From the NCBI GenBank assembly GCA_001792895.1, contig MARA01000002.1:1674001-1738000 (forward strand): DNA of 64,000 nucleotides, in the 5' to 3' direction. The notes under the pieces are model-generated. The model ran no database searches and was not told the DNA's origin. It was given only the letters and a program-made list of their open reading frames with translations. This document shows positions 23,452 to 34,840 of the stretch, one piece after another. Numbering within the stretch: position 1 is the first letter of the stretch; each line of letters opens with the position of its first letter. Source of the DNA: Lentinus brumalis. Its lineage: Eukaryota > Basidiomycota > Agaricomycetes > Polyporales > Polyporaceae. The translations under genes and the position numbers were made by a program.

Positions 23452-25286
23452 GCGGGCATCACGCCTCGACGACTGAAGGCATGTAAAATGGTGTACGCAT
23501 CGATACCGTGCATGCATGGGTGACAGAATGACACAAGGAGAACGCAGTCAAATCACCATCGTCGCGGAGCTGATTCAAGAGGCGGTGGCACGCAAAGTCC
23601 CGCGCGCTTTCCTGACGATGCCAGTTCAACCACCGTGGCGTTTGACTTTGAACACCTCCCACTGCCCCAGACGCAGATGGCTCATCGATCGACTGCCAAA
23701 TACGCACGACCTGGCGACTAAGATGGGAACCTGTCTGTCCTGCTGTGAATTGCTGTCGATGATTGAACTCGCGACAGCGGACATTGGCCGCGGCGTGCCT
23801 GACGGTAAAAGCAGCGAGCTATGGGCTGACGACACTCTAGTGCGATGTGCTCGTCCAACGCGACTTCAGTCTCCGTGTACGACTGCTAGGGCAAAGCTGT
23901 GGACTCCGGAGCTCCAACGACGATGCCGAGGGTTGGCAGGTCGGCGGATTCAAAGCTCACCCTGCTCGGGGCAACGGGCGACAGGCGAAGGAGGCTCTGC
24001 GGACATCGATATCCCGTCAGACTTCGAGTGTGGTGTGTTTTCCTCCCATGTACGCCTACAAATGGATGCCCCGTGTATAGTGATGGTCGTTCGCTGACAC
24101 GCTACTAGCTCAGGGTCTCGCATGTCTCATGAGCACCCGAGCATCCGACAGGAACAGGTCAGTGTGAGAGCCGTTCTCGCAGGTTCTGCCTCAGCTCACT
24201 GGTCCCTTGAAGCTTTAGAGGTCGAAGACATGCCGAGGTTCTCGAATCGCGGAGATATGATCTCTTCACACCGACTCGCTTCCGTGACAAGATTCGTCCA
24301 TGTTGGCGAGTTGCCGTGTTCCCCAACCTCCGTGTCCCGCATCGCTCCCCTCCTGAAGGACACGGCATAGCCCAAACTGTCATATCAACACTTCCACTCC
24401 TGTGACAGAGAGAATCGCAGAGAATCGCAGCGCCGAGAGCAATCTCCGTGAAGTGCCCAGACGCCGACCACATATTCCAGGAGGTGCCACCCTGTGCCAC
24501 CAGAAGTCAGGAAGCCGCGCCCGGTTACGTGTGCCTCCCAGGGCGTTCTCCGGCCCCATGGTCCAATCTCGCCCAAGGAGGACTTGCCGCGGCAAGAACG
24601 CCTCGAGGACTAGCAGATGCGCCTGGCTGGACATGCCTACCCTCAAATCTCCAGGAAAGGGCCGCTGAACCGGAGCAGTCTGACTTGAGGCTGCTGGTCT
24701 GCGGGTCGGTCCGCACGCAAGGTGGTATCGGATCGCATGTCCTGACTCGTGATGCAGTCTTCCCAGAACGTACCTTGCAAGTCACTGCGGCACACGGGAG
24801 CACACGGGACTGTGGCAGAGCCACACCGCACCTCCTGCATGCACAAACCAAATATCACGGCGCCTGGCCTCAGAATACAATCGCCTGTGCGCGGTCTGCC
24901 CCCGGGTCGAGGTCGGACCACGGATTGACCGCTCAAATTCGGCAATCCTTGTTTCCCTAGAGCGGGATGAACAGAGGCCGCGGCGGCTGCGGCAGGTGTG
25001 CGGGGTAGTGAGCGAGGCCGCACGCGTTATCCCGTGGGGAGAGCGTCAGGGCTGGGTTGCAGCGCCACTCAAAAATGACAGGTTGAGGGCCCGTGTGCAG
25101 GATGGGCGGGTGCATCATCCGCAACAGATGCATGGCTCTGCGCGTGGGAGTCGAGAAGCTGACAAGGTTTGCTCCCAAATTTATCCAACTTCCCTAATAC
25201 GCGTATCTGGAAGAGAAGCGGTTCAGGGCATCTAGTCTGCTCATTCCCGCAGTTGACTGGCAGCAGGAGGCATCATGCTTCGGCGG

Positions 25287-25370
25287 TTATAAGTACTTCG
25301 CTGTGCGCCCTTCCTCCTCCCTTCTCTATCCCTCCATCCACTCCTTCCTTCACCTTCCTTGCGCCTTCGC
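25287..25370 (+). promoter_or_regulatory. TATA-like element and CT-rich leader of the CCCH gene
   Basis: TTATAAG at 25287-25293 is followed by a pyrimidine-rich stretch (about 25311-25370) just upstream of the ATG at 25406. This arrangement is common in well-expressed fungal genes. Confidence 0.5.
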
Positions 25371-25405
25371 TACGACCCTTGTAATTACTCCTCCACGCCG
25401 CAGTT

Positions 25406-27356
25406 ATGGCCGTCACCACCAAGCAGCTCTGGTCAGTCTCCGACTCTCATCCATGTCATTCACATGACACTCACTGCATCCGTCAAATTCGCGTAGGGAT
25501 AGTGCCATCTCCCACCTTCACGGTGCGTCCCCCATGCAACTGCTAGAGGCATGGTCGATCTGACCATAATATTTTGGGCGCGCGCAGACCTCTCTAACGC
25601 CACCCTGTATCAGAACACTGAACTCCAGACGCGCGTGGCCGAGCTTGAGGCCGAGCTCACCGCCGTTAAGAAGGCTTACACTACGGCAACCGACATCGCC
25701 GCCCTCGAACAAAAGGCGCATAACGCGCAACTCTCGTCCCTTAATCGTCAAATCTCTACAATCAGTTGCTCACAGGTATGCGTCTAGTCGTACTCTACCG
25801 CAGCGCCACCCGGCCACCCGGCCACCCGTACACGGCTTACAATCTTCTGACAGGCCCTGGACCCCCTTGTACTATGCGTGATTGATGGCGACAGGCTACT
25901 CTTCCACCGTTCCTTGATTGAGCAGGGTTACCAGGGCGGCAGGCAGGCCGCTCAGGACTTCACGAAGGCTGTTGCGCAGGAGCTGGTCGAGCAGGGGTTC
26001 GTCGGCTTTGAACGCCTCTCGTTCTGGATCACCATTTACCTCAACAAGCGTGCCGTCGTCACCGCTCTGCGCGAGGAGGGCATGGCCAGCCCGGATCAGC
26101 TCGAGGCGTTCCTTGTAGGGTTTGGTCAAGCGTCTCCGCGCTTCGTTATCATGGACTCGGGGCCGGGGCGAGAGAATGTTGAGGCGAAGGTCAAAGGTGA
26201 GTACCCGTACATCAGGCTAGCACCTGTATTCCCGTGCCTTACATACGACTCCAGAATACGTGAAGACCTACATTCGTTTACCGCAGACCCTCCGTCTGTT
26301 TTTCGGTGGTGAGTGTTGTTCTTCGGTACCGGTATGTTATTGCACGTCAAGTTCAATGTTTGCGTCCCCAGGCATCAGTGACGCCTACCTTCCAATGTAC
26401 AACAGCCTCGAAAAGGAAGATTTCGCCGGAAAGCTCGTCCTCCTGCAGCCGCCGAGCGATGCGTCTAGTTCTGTCCGGCAGATGGCTGTGAAGTCGCTCC
26501 AGCTTAACGGCCTGTTCATGGAGGAGAGGTTAAATCAACTTCACGGTCGCCGTCCAGGCCCGCTGCTCGGCATCTCTGAACCTGCTATGAACTCGAACGT
26601 CGTGACGAACGGCGGCCTCATCAGCCCGCAGTCGGAAGGACAAGGCTCCATGGGACCCACTCCTCCTCCTGCCAACAGGTCGCCGGATAACTTCAAGCAC
26701 ATCGACCCGAGCAAGGTGGGTGTATCTATCGCTTGTGCCCATTACTGGCAAGCTCACAAGCATCACGGTCAGCCGCTACACAAGCGTAAGTCACAATTTC
26801 CATTGTATGGTGTGATTTCGCTGACACCTACCGCAGAGAGCCCTCCGCCTTGCAACGAGTACTATCTCATGGAGTGCTCGAAAGGGGTGAGAGACCGTCG
26901 TCAACTCCCAAACTTTGGAAACATCACTCATTTGTTGACTGCAGCGCAACTGCAAGTACTCTCATGAGTGGCTTTTGACTCCGGACCAACTCGACCTTCT
27001 GGCACGGAATGCAAAGAAGGCTCCGTGCAACTATCTCAAGAACGGTACGTAGCCGCCATTCGCTGCAGTGCACTCGCCCTGACAGACGATAAAGGTCTCA
27101 TGTGTCCCTGGAGCGACAAGTGCTGCTGGGTGAGTCTATGTGGTGTGGGTACAGGAGAATATCGCCGTCTGACGGGACTGGTATCAGGGTCATGTCTGTC
27201 CGAGCGGTGCACGTTGCTTCCACCTCAGCAAGGGCAAGTGCTGGTTTAAAGGGGGTGGGTATTTAGCGGCTCTTCTGTGCGATAACGTTGTCTGACGTCG
27301 ACGCTCTAGACGGCATGCATCCGGTTGCTCCTGGCCAAAACGTCGAGGCCATCTGA
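25406..27356 (+). CDS. CCCH zinc-finger protein with NYN-like (DUF7923-type) domain
   Basis: Multi-exon plus-strand gene. After a short start (MAVTTKQLW) and a micro-exon, a coiled coil follows (NTELQTRVAELEAELTAVKK). Next comes a domain with LVLCVIDGDRLLFHRSLIEQ and later RFVIMDSGPGRENVEAKVK, TYIRLPQTLRLFFGGISDAY. That pattern, an Asp at the end of a first strand (CVIDGD), resembles the NYN-like DUF7923 domain of fungal CCCH proteins. The C-terminal exons carry CCCH fingers: CNEYYLMECSKG.C..SHEW, CNYLKNGLMCPW..KCCWGH and a third Cys-rich stretch CPSGARCFHLSKGKCWF, then MHPVAPGQNVEAI and TGA at 27354-27356. RNA binding is expected from the fingers; nuclease activity is only a possibility. Confidence 0.8.
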
Positions 27357-27837
27357 AGACCGTCATATCTCATTCATATCTACCGCCTCGCGGCGACCTC
27401 GTTTCTTGGTTAGATTGACACCTCCACGGCCCGCTATTCGTTCATTACCCGCATCACTTCTACACGAATTATCCTGTAGCAGACGGTAAATTATAGGAAG
27501 AGCATTTAGTCTTCCAGCATCCGTTATATACGTAGTATTATTTGTTGACTCGTTAGATGTACATCTTGCCGTCTAGGCAACACTCCTCCCATCCTATGAT
27601 GAACATTTTGTGTTCCACCGGTGTGTCCTGCATGTCCTGTCAAACGTTGAGACTGTTCACCGAGCATTCCGCAACTTCAGGCTGTTTAGTTCACCGGAAA
27701 CCTGTGCCGGCAAGCACCGTAATAGCAGGCGTGGGAAATCGATCGATTGTAGCATGGACGACGGTCCTTAACGAGGGCCCGCCGACGGCGCTGAAGACAA
27801 GTCCAATCCCTCTAATCGACCATCACCATATCCTGAG
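27357..27837. other. intergenic region CCCH gene / RDI1
   Basis: About 480 bases between tandem plus-strand genes, AT-rich around 27360-27560. No gene is supported. Confidence 0.55.
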
Positions 27838-28848
27838 ATGTCCGCCCCGGTGAGTCGCCCGAGCAGCCAGCCGTCTTGCGCACCCACCGACATCCTCCCT
27901 CGCCCGTAGCACGAGGAAGACGACTTCGCGCCCTCCAACACCCCCGGTAATCTCGGACTCCCGCTTACATTATCCGAGAGGGCACTCACGATGCCATTGG
28001 TCGCCTGCAGGCTACAAGCCCACCGCCGCGAAGAGCGTCGATGAGTACGCGAAGCTTGACGCGGAGGACGAGTCGCTGGCCCGCTGGAAGGCCAGCCTCG
28101 GTATCGTCCCTGGTGCAGCCTCCGCAGCCTCGGGGCCCAAGGTGCGTATGGCGGTGTGTCTGGTGGAGTGCGCGTGCTGAATAGGTCGGTTGCTAGGTCA
28201 CTATCCTTTCCTTGGAGCTTGCTTCGCCCACTCTTCCTCCTGGCAAGCATCTCGTCATGAACCTGCAAGACCCGGCCGCTCTGGCGAACTTCAAGAAGAA
28301 CCCAGTCACGATCAAGGAGGGCGTCGAGTACAAGTGAGTAGTCCCGTGTCCACTCCGAGGCTGTGACAATGGCATTGAGCTTTGCGCCCACTAGCGTCCG
28401 TGTAACATTCAAGGTCAACCATTCCATCATCTCTGTGAGTGCTGAACGAGAACCTACATGCGGAAGAAGCGGTGTTCATGTTTTTCTTTGCAGGGTGTGC
28501 GGTACATGCAGGTTGTCAAGCGGTCCGGTGTCAAAGGTGAGTCTGCCTATCTTTCAGCGAGAAAGTGCCCTCATCCTGTGCGTATGCAGTGGATAAGATG
28601 GAGCAGATGCTCGGGTCATATGGACCTCACCCGAACGGCGAGCCGTATGTCAAGAACTTCGACACTGAGGAGTCCCCATCCGGTATGCTGGCTCGTTCCG
28701 GAACCTACCACGTCCGTAGTCGTGTGGTTGACGACGACGGCGAGGTCTATGCTGGTATGTCGATGAGTCTTCTTCGTCCTGACGCGGTGGTTGACATAGT
28801 GCGAGTCCAGACTGGGACTGGACCTTCAAGATTGGGAAGGAATGGTAG
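27838..28848 (+). CDS. RDI1: Rho GDP-dissociation inhibitor
   Basis: Seven or more short exons assemble into a Rho-GDI. The first exon is only four codons (MSAP). The next give HEEDDFAPSNTPG, YKPTAAKSVDEYAKLDAEDE (N-terminal regulatory arm), ESLARWKASLGIV, VTILSLELASPTLP, HLVMNLQDPAALANFKK, TIKEGVEYNVRVTFKVNH, IISGVRYMQVVKRSGVKVDK, MLGSYGPHPNGEPYVKNF, GMLARSGTYHVRSRVVDDD and the end DWDWTFKIGKEW with TAG at 28846. These are the conserved blocks of the immunoglobulin-like domain whose pocket holds the prenyl tail of Rho GTPases. The protein keeps Rho/Cdc42/Rac soluble in the GDP form. Length is about 200 residues, as in other Rho-GDIs. Confidence 0.95.
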
Positions 28849-29128
28849 AGAATTATCGGAAGGGTTCCTCGCATGTATTTGTCTCGTCGCATCTATACCT
28901 CCCCCTGCATATCTGTCTTACCTGCAACTGATGTATCGGAATTCATGGTGTCTTAACTGGTTCGGGAACGCACATACACGCCTATCCAGAGAATTGTCCG
29001 AAACTACAATATCATGGACTGTGGGGTTATGTCCGGTGCGATGGGGTTTCTGCAGCGGAGAAGTTGAGGACCGACGGCGACCCGGAGGGGCATATATAGA
29101 CGCCAAGACGTCTGTCTTCAGCTTAGCC

Positions 29129-30532
29129 ATGAGCCTCCTTGGTCTCCGACTGCAACTTGCTCCAGGTACATGTCTTCTGCACACCAACTCTTTGCTTTCG
29201 TCCTCCCGTCGCTCGTTACATCGTCTGCGCTGCTATGCGCGGCCAAATGCGCGGAAGAACCTCACGCTGCAACAGAGCGTCCTGATACTTCCCACTCGTA
29301 AATCCGGCACACTATCCAATGACTCGGCAGCTCCTCCTACAACCTGGGTAGACCGTCTACCAAAGCCTGTACGACCATATCTATATTTGACGCGTATAGA
29401 CAAACCCATTGGGACGTTGCTGCTGTTCTATCCATGCGGTCGGTGGTCTTTGGCATCCGCAACACCATACAGAAGTCCTGATGGCTTCACACGTCGCATA
29501 CTTCAGCTTGGTCGATTACCATGGCTTCATATGCACTAGAAGTGCCATGGACGACACCATTGACATATATCAGCCTGTTTGGACTGGGCGCACTTGTTAT
29601 GCGCGGGGCGGGATGTACCATCAACGATATGTGGGACCGAAACCTGGACAAGGGTGTCGGTGAGTTCACCCCACTATGTCTCAGTTACCCTCATTGAAGA
29701 ACGATAGAGAGGACAAGAACACGACCCTTAGCGGCTGGGGATATTACGCCTACGCAGGCCTTCGCCTTCTTGGGCCTCCAGTTGACCGCCGGATTAGGCG
29801 TACTCACCCAGCTGAACTGGTATAGGTATGTGCACCTCCGAACTCTCATGTCCCATCCAAGTATTCATGTGGCCAGTATCCTCTTGGGTGCTTCGTCACT
29901 GTCCGTGGTGACAATATACCCGTTTATGAAACGGGTTACCTACTGGCCTCAGGCGGTACTAGGTAAGAGAGAGCTACCGCAACATAACATCTCTTCTTGA
30001 CAACAACTTGACACGTCAGGGCTTGCTTTCAACTGGGGTGCTCTCCTCGGTTGGTCTGCCGTCGCTGGCGTCACAAATTGGAGCGTTTGTCTTCCGCTCT
30101 ACGCGGGCGGCATATGCTGGACCCTCGTTTACGATACTGTGTACGCACACCAGGTGGGCGCATCACTGCGTATGTTTCACAATTCGAACCCAGACTCACG
30201 TGTGCGCGCAGGACAAGAAGGACGACGTCAACATGGGAATCCGCTCGACGGCGCTGCTGTTCAGCGAGAAGACACGGCCCATCCTGAGCGCCCTTTCTGC
30301 TTCTTCGATGTCCCTCATCACGTACGCGGGATACCTGAACGGTCAAGGCCCATTATTCTACGGGGGCGTTGCTTTGGCGGCGGCACAGCTGGCGCGGGTG
30401 GTGTGGACCACTAACTTCGATGATCGTCCGAGCTGCTGGAAGGGCTTTGTTGGATGTGGGTGGTCTGGTTTCTGGGTCTGGATGGGCGCGTTGGGAGACT
30501 ACGCGACCCTTTTCTTTGCTGCGTCTGGTTGA
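29129..30532 (+). CDS. COQ2: 4-hydroxybenzoate polyprenyltransferase (ubiquinone synthesis)
   Basis: The start [20 protein letters not shown] and the following Arg/Ser-rich stretch form a clear mitochondrial presequence. Downstream is the UbiA prenyltransferase core: [36 protein letters not shown] (first Asp-rich motif NDxxDxxxD) and [20 protein letters not shown] (second motif DxxYAxxDxxDD) split across an intron. Several membrane helices lie between them and in the C-terminal exon. About six exons; TGA at 30530. The enzyme attaches the polyprenyl tail to 4-hydroxybenzoate in the inner mitochondrial membrane. A TATATA step lies only 36 bases upstream of the ATG, so the 5' UTR may be very short or the real start slightly later. 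Confidence 0.94.
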
Positions 30533-30812
30533 CGCTTTCAGCAACAACACGACCGGAGAGGATGCTACATAGACCGTCTCATACATGTTTATCGAGAGAA
30601 TTGCAACATCCGAGTCACCCAGAGCGTTTTTCGTCTTCTCCCAGCGCATGCACTTTCTATCAGCGTTCCGAGGAGCCAAACCGCGTCAGAGACTCAGAGT
30701 CAGACGCGTTCTGCGCGACGCGTCTCCCACGTGATCGAGACAACTTTTTGTCGGCTGCACTTGCGCGCGTGCGGCTCTGAGCTTGACTTCACTCTGCGCC
30801 GCTTCCGCCGTC

Positions 30813-33577
30813 ATGGAGCACCCGTCGCCCCGTCTGAAAGACCTCTTGCAAGTGCAGCTTGCCTCCGACTCCTACGCTGTGCTGCATCTACCATTCGTGC
30901 TAGAGACTCTCACCAAAAGTGACTTCTCGCCCTCGGCCCATACTCAGAAATGGATCGCTCGTGTGAACTCCCTCGTACACTCCAAAGATGCTGCAGCAAG
31001 GTGGAGTGGACTATGCCTCGCGCACCAGACGGCCATTCTCTCGAGGGACATCATGCTGGAATGCGCGCAGAGTTGGGTGGGAGCGGCAATGCCGTTGCTC
31101 ATGGTGTGTTCACTCCCGTACTATCGTAAACGTGATACCCAGACGATCGTATGCAGAACCAGCCTGCGCCTACGACAAAGGCAGCCATTCGTCTGCTTAG
31201 GCTGGTGTTCTCCGGGGCTATGGACGTCCCAGAGTTCCAACGCCAGTTGTGCACTCCGAATGTGCCGAAGTTCGCGAACGCCCTCGTTGCGTTGGCAGAG
31301 AAGGAGGCGAGCCCTGAAGTATATGTGAGTCTCCGTCTGTCTCAGATTTATCAAGTCGACTGAAGCCCATCAGCTCCTCACGCTCGACACGCTCACTCAT
31401 ATAGTCACCTTGTACCCCTCGCTATGCCGTCCTTTGCATGGCTCTCTGTCCACCCTTGCGCTGCGTCACCTGAATGGCTCTGCGCCCACTCCAACGTCAG
31501 GCGAGCGTGTCGCAGCATGCTCCCGACTGTATGCTGTTCTTCCCCTCACCGGTGGGAAGGTGAATGCCCCCAACCTGTGGCGGAAGTCGTTGGATGACAC
31601 CGTCGCTTTTGTCTGGGGCGCATTTTTGCAACTCAGGACGACCTTCCCCGATCAAGGTAATCCATAGCTCTACTTCGCTAATTGCATCTCACTCAACTGC
31701 TTTGGTAGGTTATGGCAATATCGCACGTCCTCCTCCTTCCAGTGAAGATCCAGTGGTCACCGTACCCCTTGCTCTGGATCGATTGAGAGCAGGTGTCCAG
31801 GTAATAAAAGATATCCTGAGGTTGGTATTTCAAAGAATTTTAGACTTAGACTTGGTGCTCAATCGTTGTGTACGTCGCCGTGCAGCACGCCTACTTCACG
31901 GCCTGTATCTTTACCCGCTGGAGCCCTGGTGCGACTTTGTTCAGCACTTCTTCAATGCTCACCAGACGAGAAGGTGCGTCATCAATCGCAGGAGCACTAG
32001 CGTAGTGACTTACGCGTGAGCTAGGCCGACGCCCATGTTGACCACGCCGTCCGGTCGTTGGAAAATTCTGCTGTCCCCACCCTCTGGAGATTTGCTTGCG
32101 AACTGTTGATTTCCCTATCGCAAGCGTACGTATATGATGATAATACCTGAAATCGTTCTGACAGAGAACGTCTAGGGGTCAACACCATGTAACGCCCCAT
32201 CTTCCAATGCTCCTCACGCATATAGCATACCACCTGGAGCGATCACAAGCACCGTGAGTCAACCAACGCTCAACTCTACTGACTGCGGTGACGGTAACAC
32301 GATTCCAGATCATACACTCTCTACCTGTTGCGTGCAACATCCAGTCTGTTGACGAACGAAGCTCATTTGCACGACAACATCGTGGCTTCGCGGCTGGTTC
32401 GTTCTGTCATGCCCTTGCTGGCGGTCGTACTTTCGACGCGTTCAGCGAGCGGCGCAAACGAAGAGCAAGGAGCCGCACAAGGAAGGGGCAGAAAGGGCAA
32501 GAAACGAGCCCGTGGCTACGAAGGTGACGAGGTGTTCAAAGTCGGCCGAGGGATCGTCTGCGTGACGGCTACCGATAGCGAGATCCTGCTCGCATCTGTC
32601 GATGGTGGGTCCATTCACCGGTGTGCCCGCGCTCGCACTAACGAAACCTTCCCTCATCGCTCAGTGCTTGAAAGCCTATTGCTACGGACTCCGGTCAACC
32701 CGCCTGTCCACTCTATTGCCTCAAGACTGTTTCTCTCGGTATACGCTTCGCTACCGCAGGTGCCGCCAGCTCTACTATCCCCGGATTTATCGATCCATTC
32801 GCGCTTGTGCGCTAAACTGCAACGAGTATGCGTCAATCTCGCGATTGGAACCACTAGTACCATGAGCAAGTCCCTCGGCCTGATGCTGAGCATATCAGAC
32901 GACATTGTCGGACCAACTGTGAGTCAACCTTACTGCCATGACGTGGATGGTCTAACCGTTGCCGCTAATTATAGGGCGACTTAGCGGAGCTGTTATTGCA
33001 TCCTCGGGTCCCGCCACTGGTGCGATCCCTACCGCATGTCGAGACGCTGTCTCTCTTCCGTGCCGAGGAGGGCGAAGAGGAGGTAGACACGCGCAACCGG
33101 GTTGGCCTCAAGGTTCTCGACGAGCCTGTCATGGAGCCGGACGTCGCCGAGAGGCTAACGCCGCACGTCGAACTATCAAACACCTCGAACACTCCGCGAC
33201 ACCCTCCGGAAGCAGGAAGGAATACCGGTTCGTATACGGCACAGGAACCAATGGTCGTACACATGCATGTCGACGTTGCTCCAACACCCACGCCCCCAAC
33301 CCAAATTCCCCAACTTGCGCAGTCTTCGCAGCAAGCAATCGAATTACAGGCGGCACCGACCCCGACGTTTAACCGCCCTGATGCGCAGAACTCATTGCCG
33401 CCACCGCCAGACCCATTGCCATCCAACAGTGCCGCGCTCGGCCCACCATCGACAGCGAGAGCAATACCTCCGGTTACAGCGCATATACCACCGGTAGCAG
33501 CACAGACGGGAGAGGAGGATGACGAGGATGAACCTATGCCCTCCATTGACCTCGGCTCCGACTCCGATTCGGATTAG
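30813..33577 (+). CDS. RIX1: pre-rRNA processing protein Rix1 (PELP1-like)
   Basis: The start MEHPSPRLKDLLQVQLASDS begins the RIX1 N-terminal domain: VLHLPFVLETLTKSDFSPS, WIARVNSLVHSKDAAARWSG and CAQSWVGAAMPLLM. Further helical blocks (TKAAIRLLRLVFSGAMDVPE, LYPSLCRPLHGSLSTLALRH, YAVLPLTGGKVNAPNLWRKS, RPVSLPAGALVRLCSALLQ, HAVRSLENSAVPTLWRFACE) are spread over about eight exons, as in an armadillo-like array. The C-terminal exon is Pro-rich, then acidic (EEDDEDEPMPSIDLGSDSDS) and ends TAG at 33575-33577. In the Rix1-Ipi1-Ipi3 complex with Rea1 this protein drives ITS2 processing and maturation of pre-60S particles. The exon joins between 31660 and 32330 are the least certain part. Confidence 0.82.
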
Positions 33578-33666
33578 CTGTATGTACACTTGTCGTGCAG
33601 TGTCGGCGAATGCCTTCCTGAGTAGAAAATTGCAGCGGTGAATGATCGACCTTGTGCGGAAGAGAT

Positions 33667-34666
33667 TCACGTCCGGGCACGCTTGCGGGCTTGTGCAGCG
33701 GCATCTACGTCCATTTTCTCGTCATCAGAGTCAGCTGCAGTCCGATCCTGTGCGGACTGTATGGCCCCCGGTAGCTAAACGCCGCACCAACTTGTTAGCG
33801 ACACGTAGGGACGCATTATAGTGCGTGATGGCAGGGCTGGATTACCTGACTGAGGAACGCGTTCGCCACGACGTTTGAGGGGTCTATCGCCCGGGCACGC
33901 TCTAAATGTGCTCGGGCATCACGGAGCCGGTTGGCATCCCAGCCCTGGTCTGTATGGAGCAGCGCGTGCACCCCGTCAGTCGACCTGGAACATGCAGATT
34001 GTCCGAGACACTAGGGACGGACCGTATCTCGTCTCCTCGGAGATCTCCTCTGCCGGCTGGGCAAGATGAATTGCAACCAGGCCAGCGTAGACATGCAAAA
34101 CGGGGTTGTCCTGGTAAGGATACGATGGGAGGTACCTTATGGCAGAAAACAATCGGTTAGCGGACGGACGGACACATGCACAGGAACCATACACGTACAA
34201 GTCCAGTTCTCCCATGGCCCGTCGATACATGCCCGAGTGTATCAGGCGCAATACGAGCTCTTTGAGTATAGACTCGCGCTTGAATGAGAAGAGGGCGGAG
34301 GTTCAGTCATGGCGAAGACTAGACTTTACGCTTGGGCCGACGTAGCTCGCGCCCGCCGCTCACCTCGTCTGGATGCTGTCGCATCATCAGGCTCAGGAAG
34401 CGGACTCTGTCTTCGTTGGCTTGTACGTCGTTGGTGTCAGGGTCTCCCTCGCCGAGCAGCAGGACACTAGTCCTCCACATGACCTTCCAGTCGACTTCCC
34501 TGCAGCGCGCTAGGATGGCCCATGCTCGCTTAGCGCGAACCCAGTCATGGCGTTGAATACAGAGCTGCAGTATGTCGTAGAGACGGCGTATATGAACTTT
34601 GCGGGCTGTTGTCGGTTGCTTCGCGTTCAACGAGCTGAAAAGAAAAGAATAATCGGTGCTCGACAT
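33667..34666 (-). CDS. RRN11: RNA polymerase I-specific initiation factor Rrn11-like
   Basis: Start MSSTDYSFLFSSLNAKQPTT at 34666. The first exon carries the conserved block VHIRRLYDILQLCIQRHDW, RAKRAWAILARCREVDWKVM and EDRVRFLSLMMRQHPDE, the pattern of fungal Rrn11 (Pfam RNA_pol_I_TF, recalled by pattern, not searched). Later exons give LIHSGMYRRAMGELDLY, YLPSYPYQDNPVLHVYAGLV and a short acidic-basic tail ending ARKRART with TGA at 33667. Helical TPR-like repeats fit the known structure of Rrn11 in Core Factor (Rrn6-Rrn7-Rrn11), which recruits Pol I to the rDNA promoter. The 3' end converges on RIX1 with only 89 bases between. Confidence 0.68.
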
Positions 34667-34840
34667 GACAAGGTGAACATGGTAGAGGTTGAAGGACGTC
34701 GGGCCGAAGTCACGACGCAGAGCGCGGATGGCTCGCGCAAGCGCTGTGCAACTTCGATCAACTTGACTCTCCACCACCGTGACGACCTGCGTAGACTTCG
34801 CTCACGACATTCTTTCTCGAGTGTTTCTCCTTGACTTACC
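34667..34840. promoter_or_regulatory. divergent promoter RRN11-like / Laa2-like
   Basis: A 174-base gap between divergent start codons. It must contain both promoters. No TATA box or repeated motif stands out. Confidence 0.5.

Larger units (their letters stand above)
22604..25405. other. 2.8-kb stretch with no convincing gene
   Basis: The largest clearly gene-free stretch. Open frames such as 22770-23405 (minus), 23516-24097 (plus) and 24448-24960 (plus) have no recognisable domain, no clear splice pattern and biased composition. It contains a 17-base direct repeat (23418-23451). The 3' end of the stretch has the promoter of the CCCH gene. Confidence 0.5.

Noticed and set aside
24448..24960. 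170-codon plus-strand frame
   Set aside because: Other frames are open over the same bases and nothing in the protein is recognisable.
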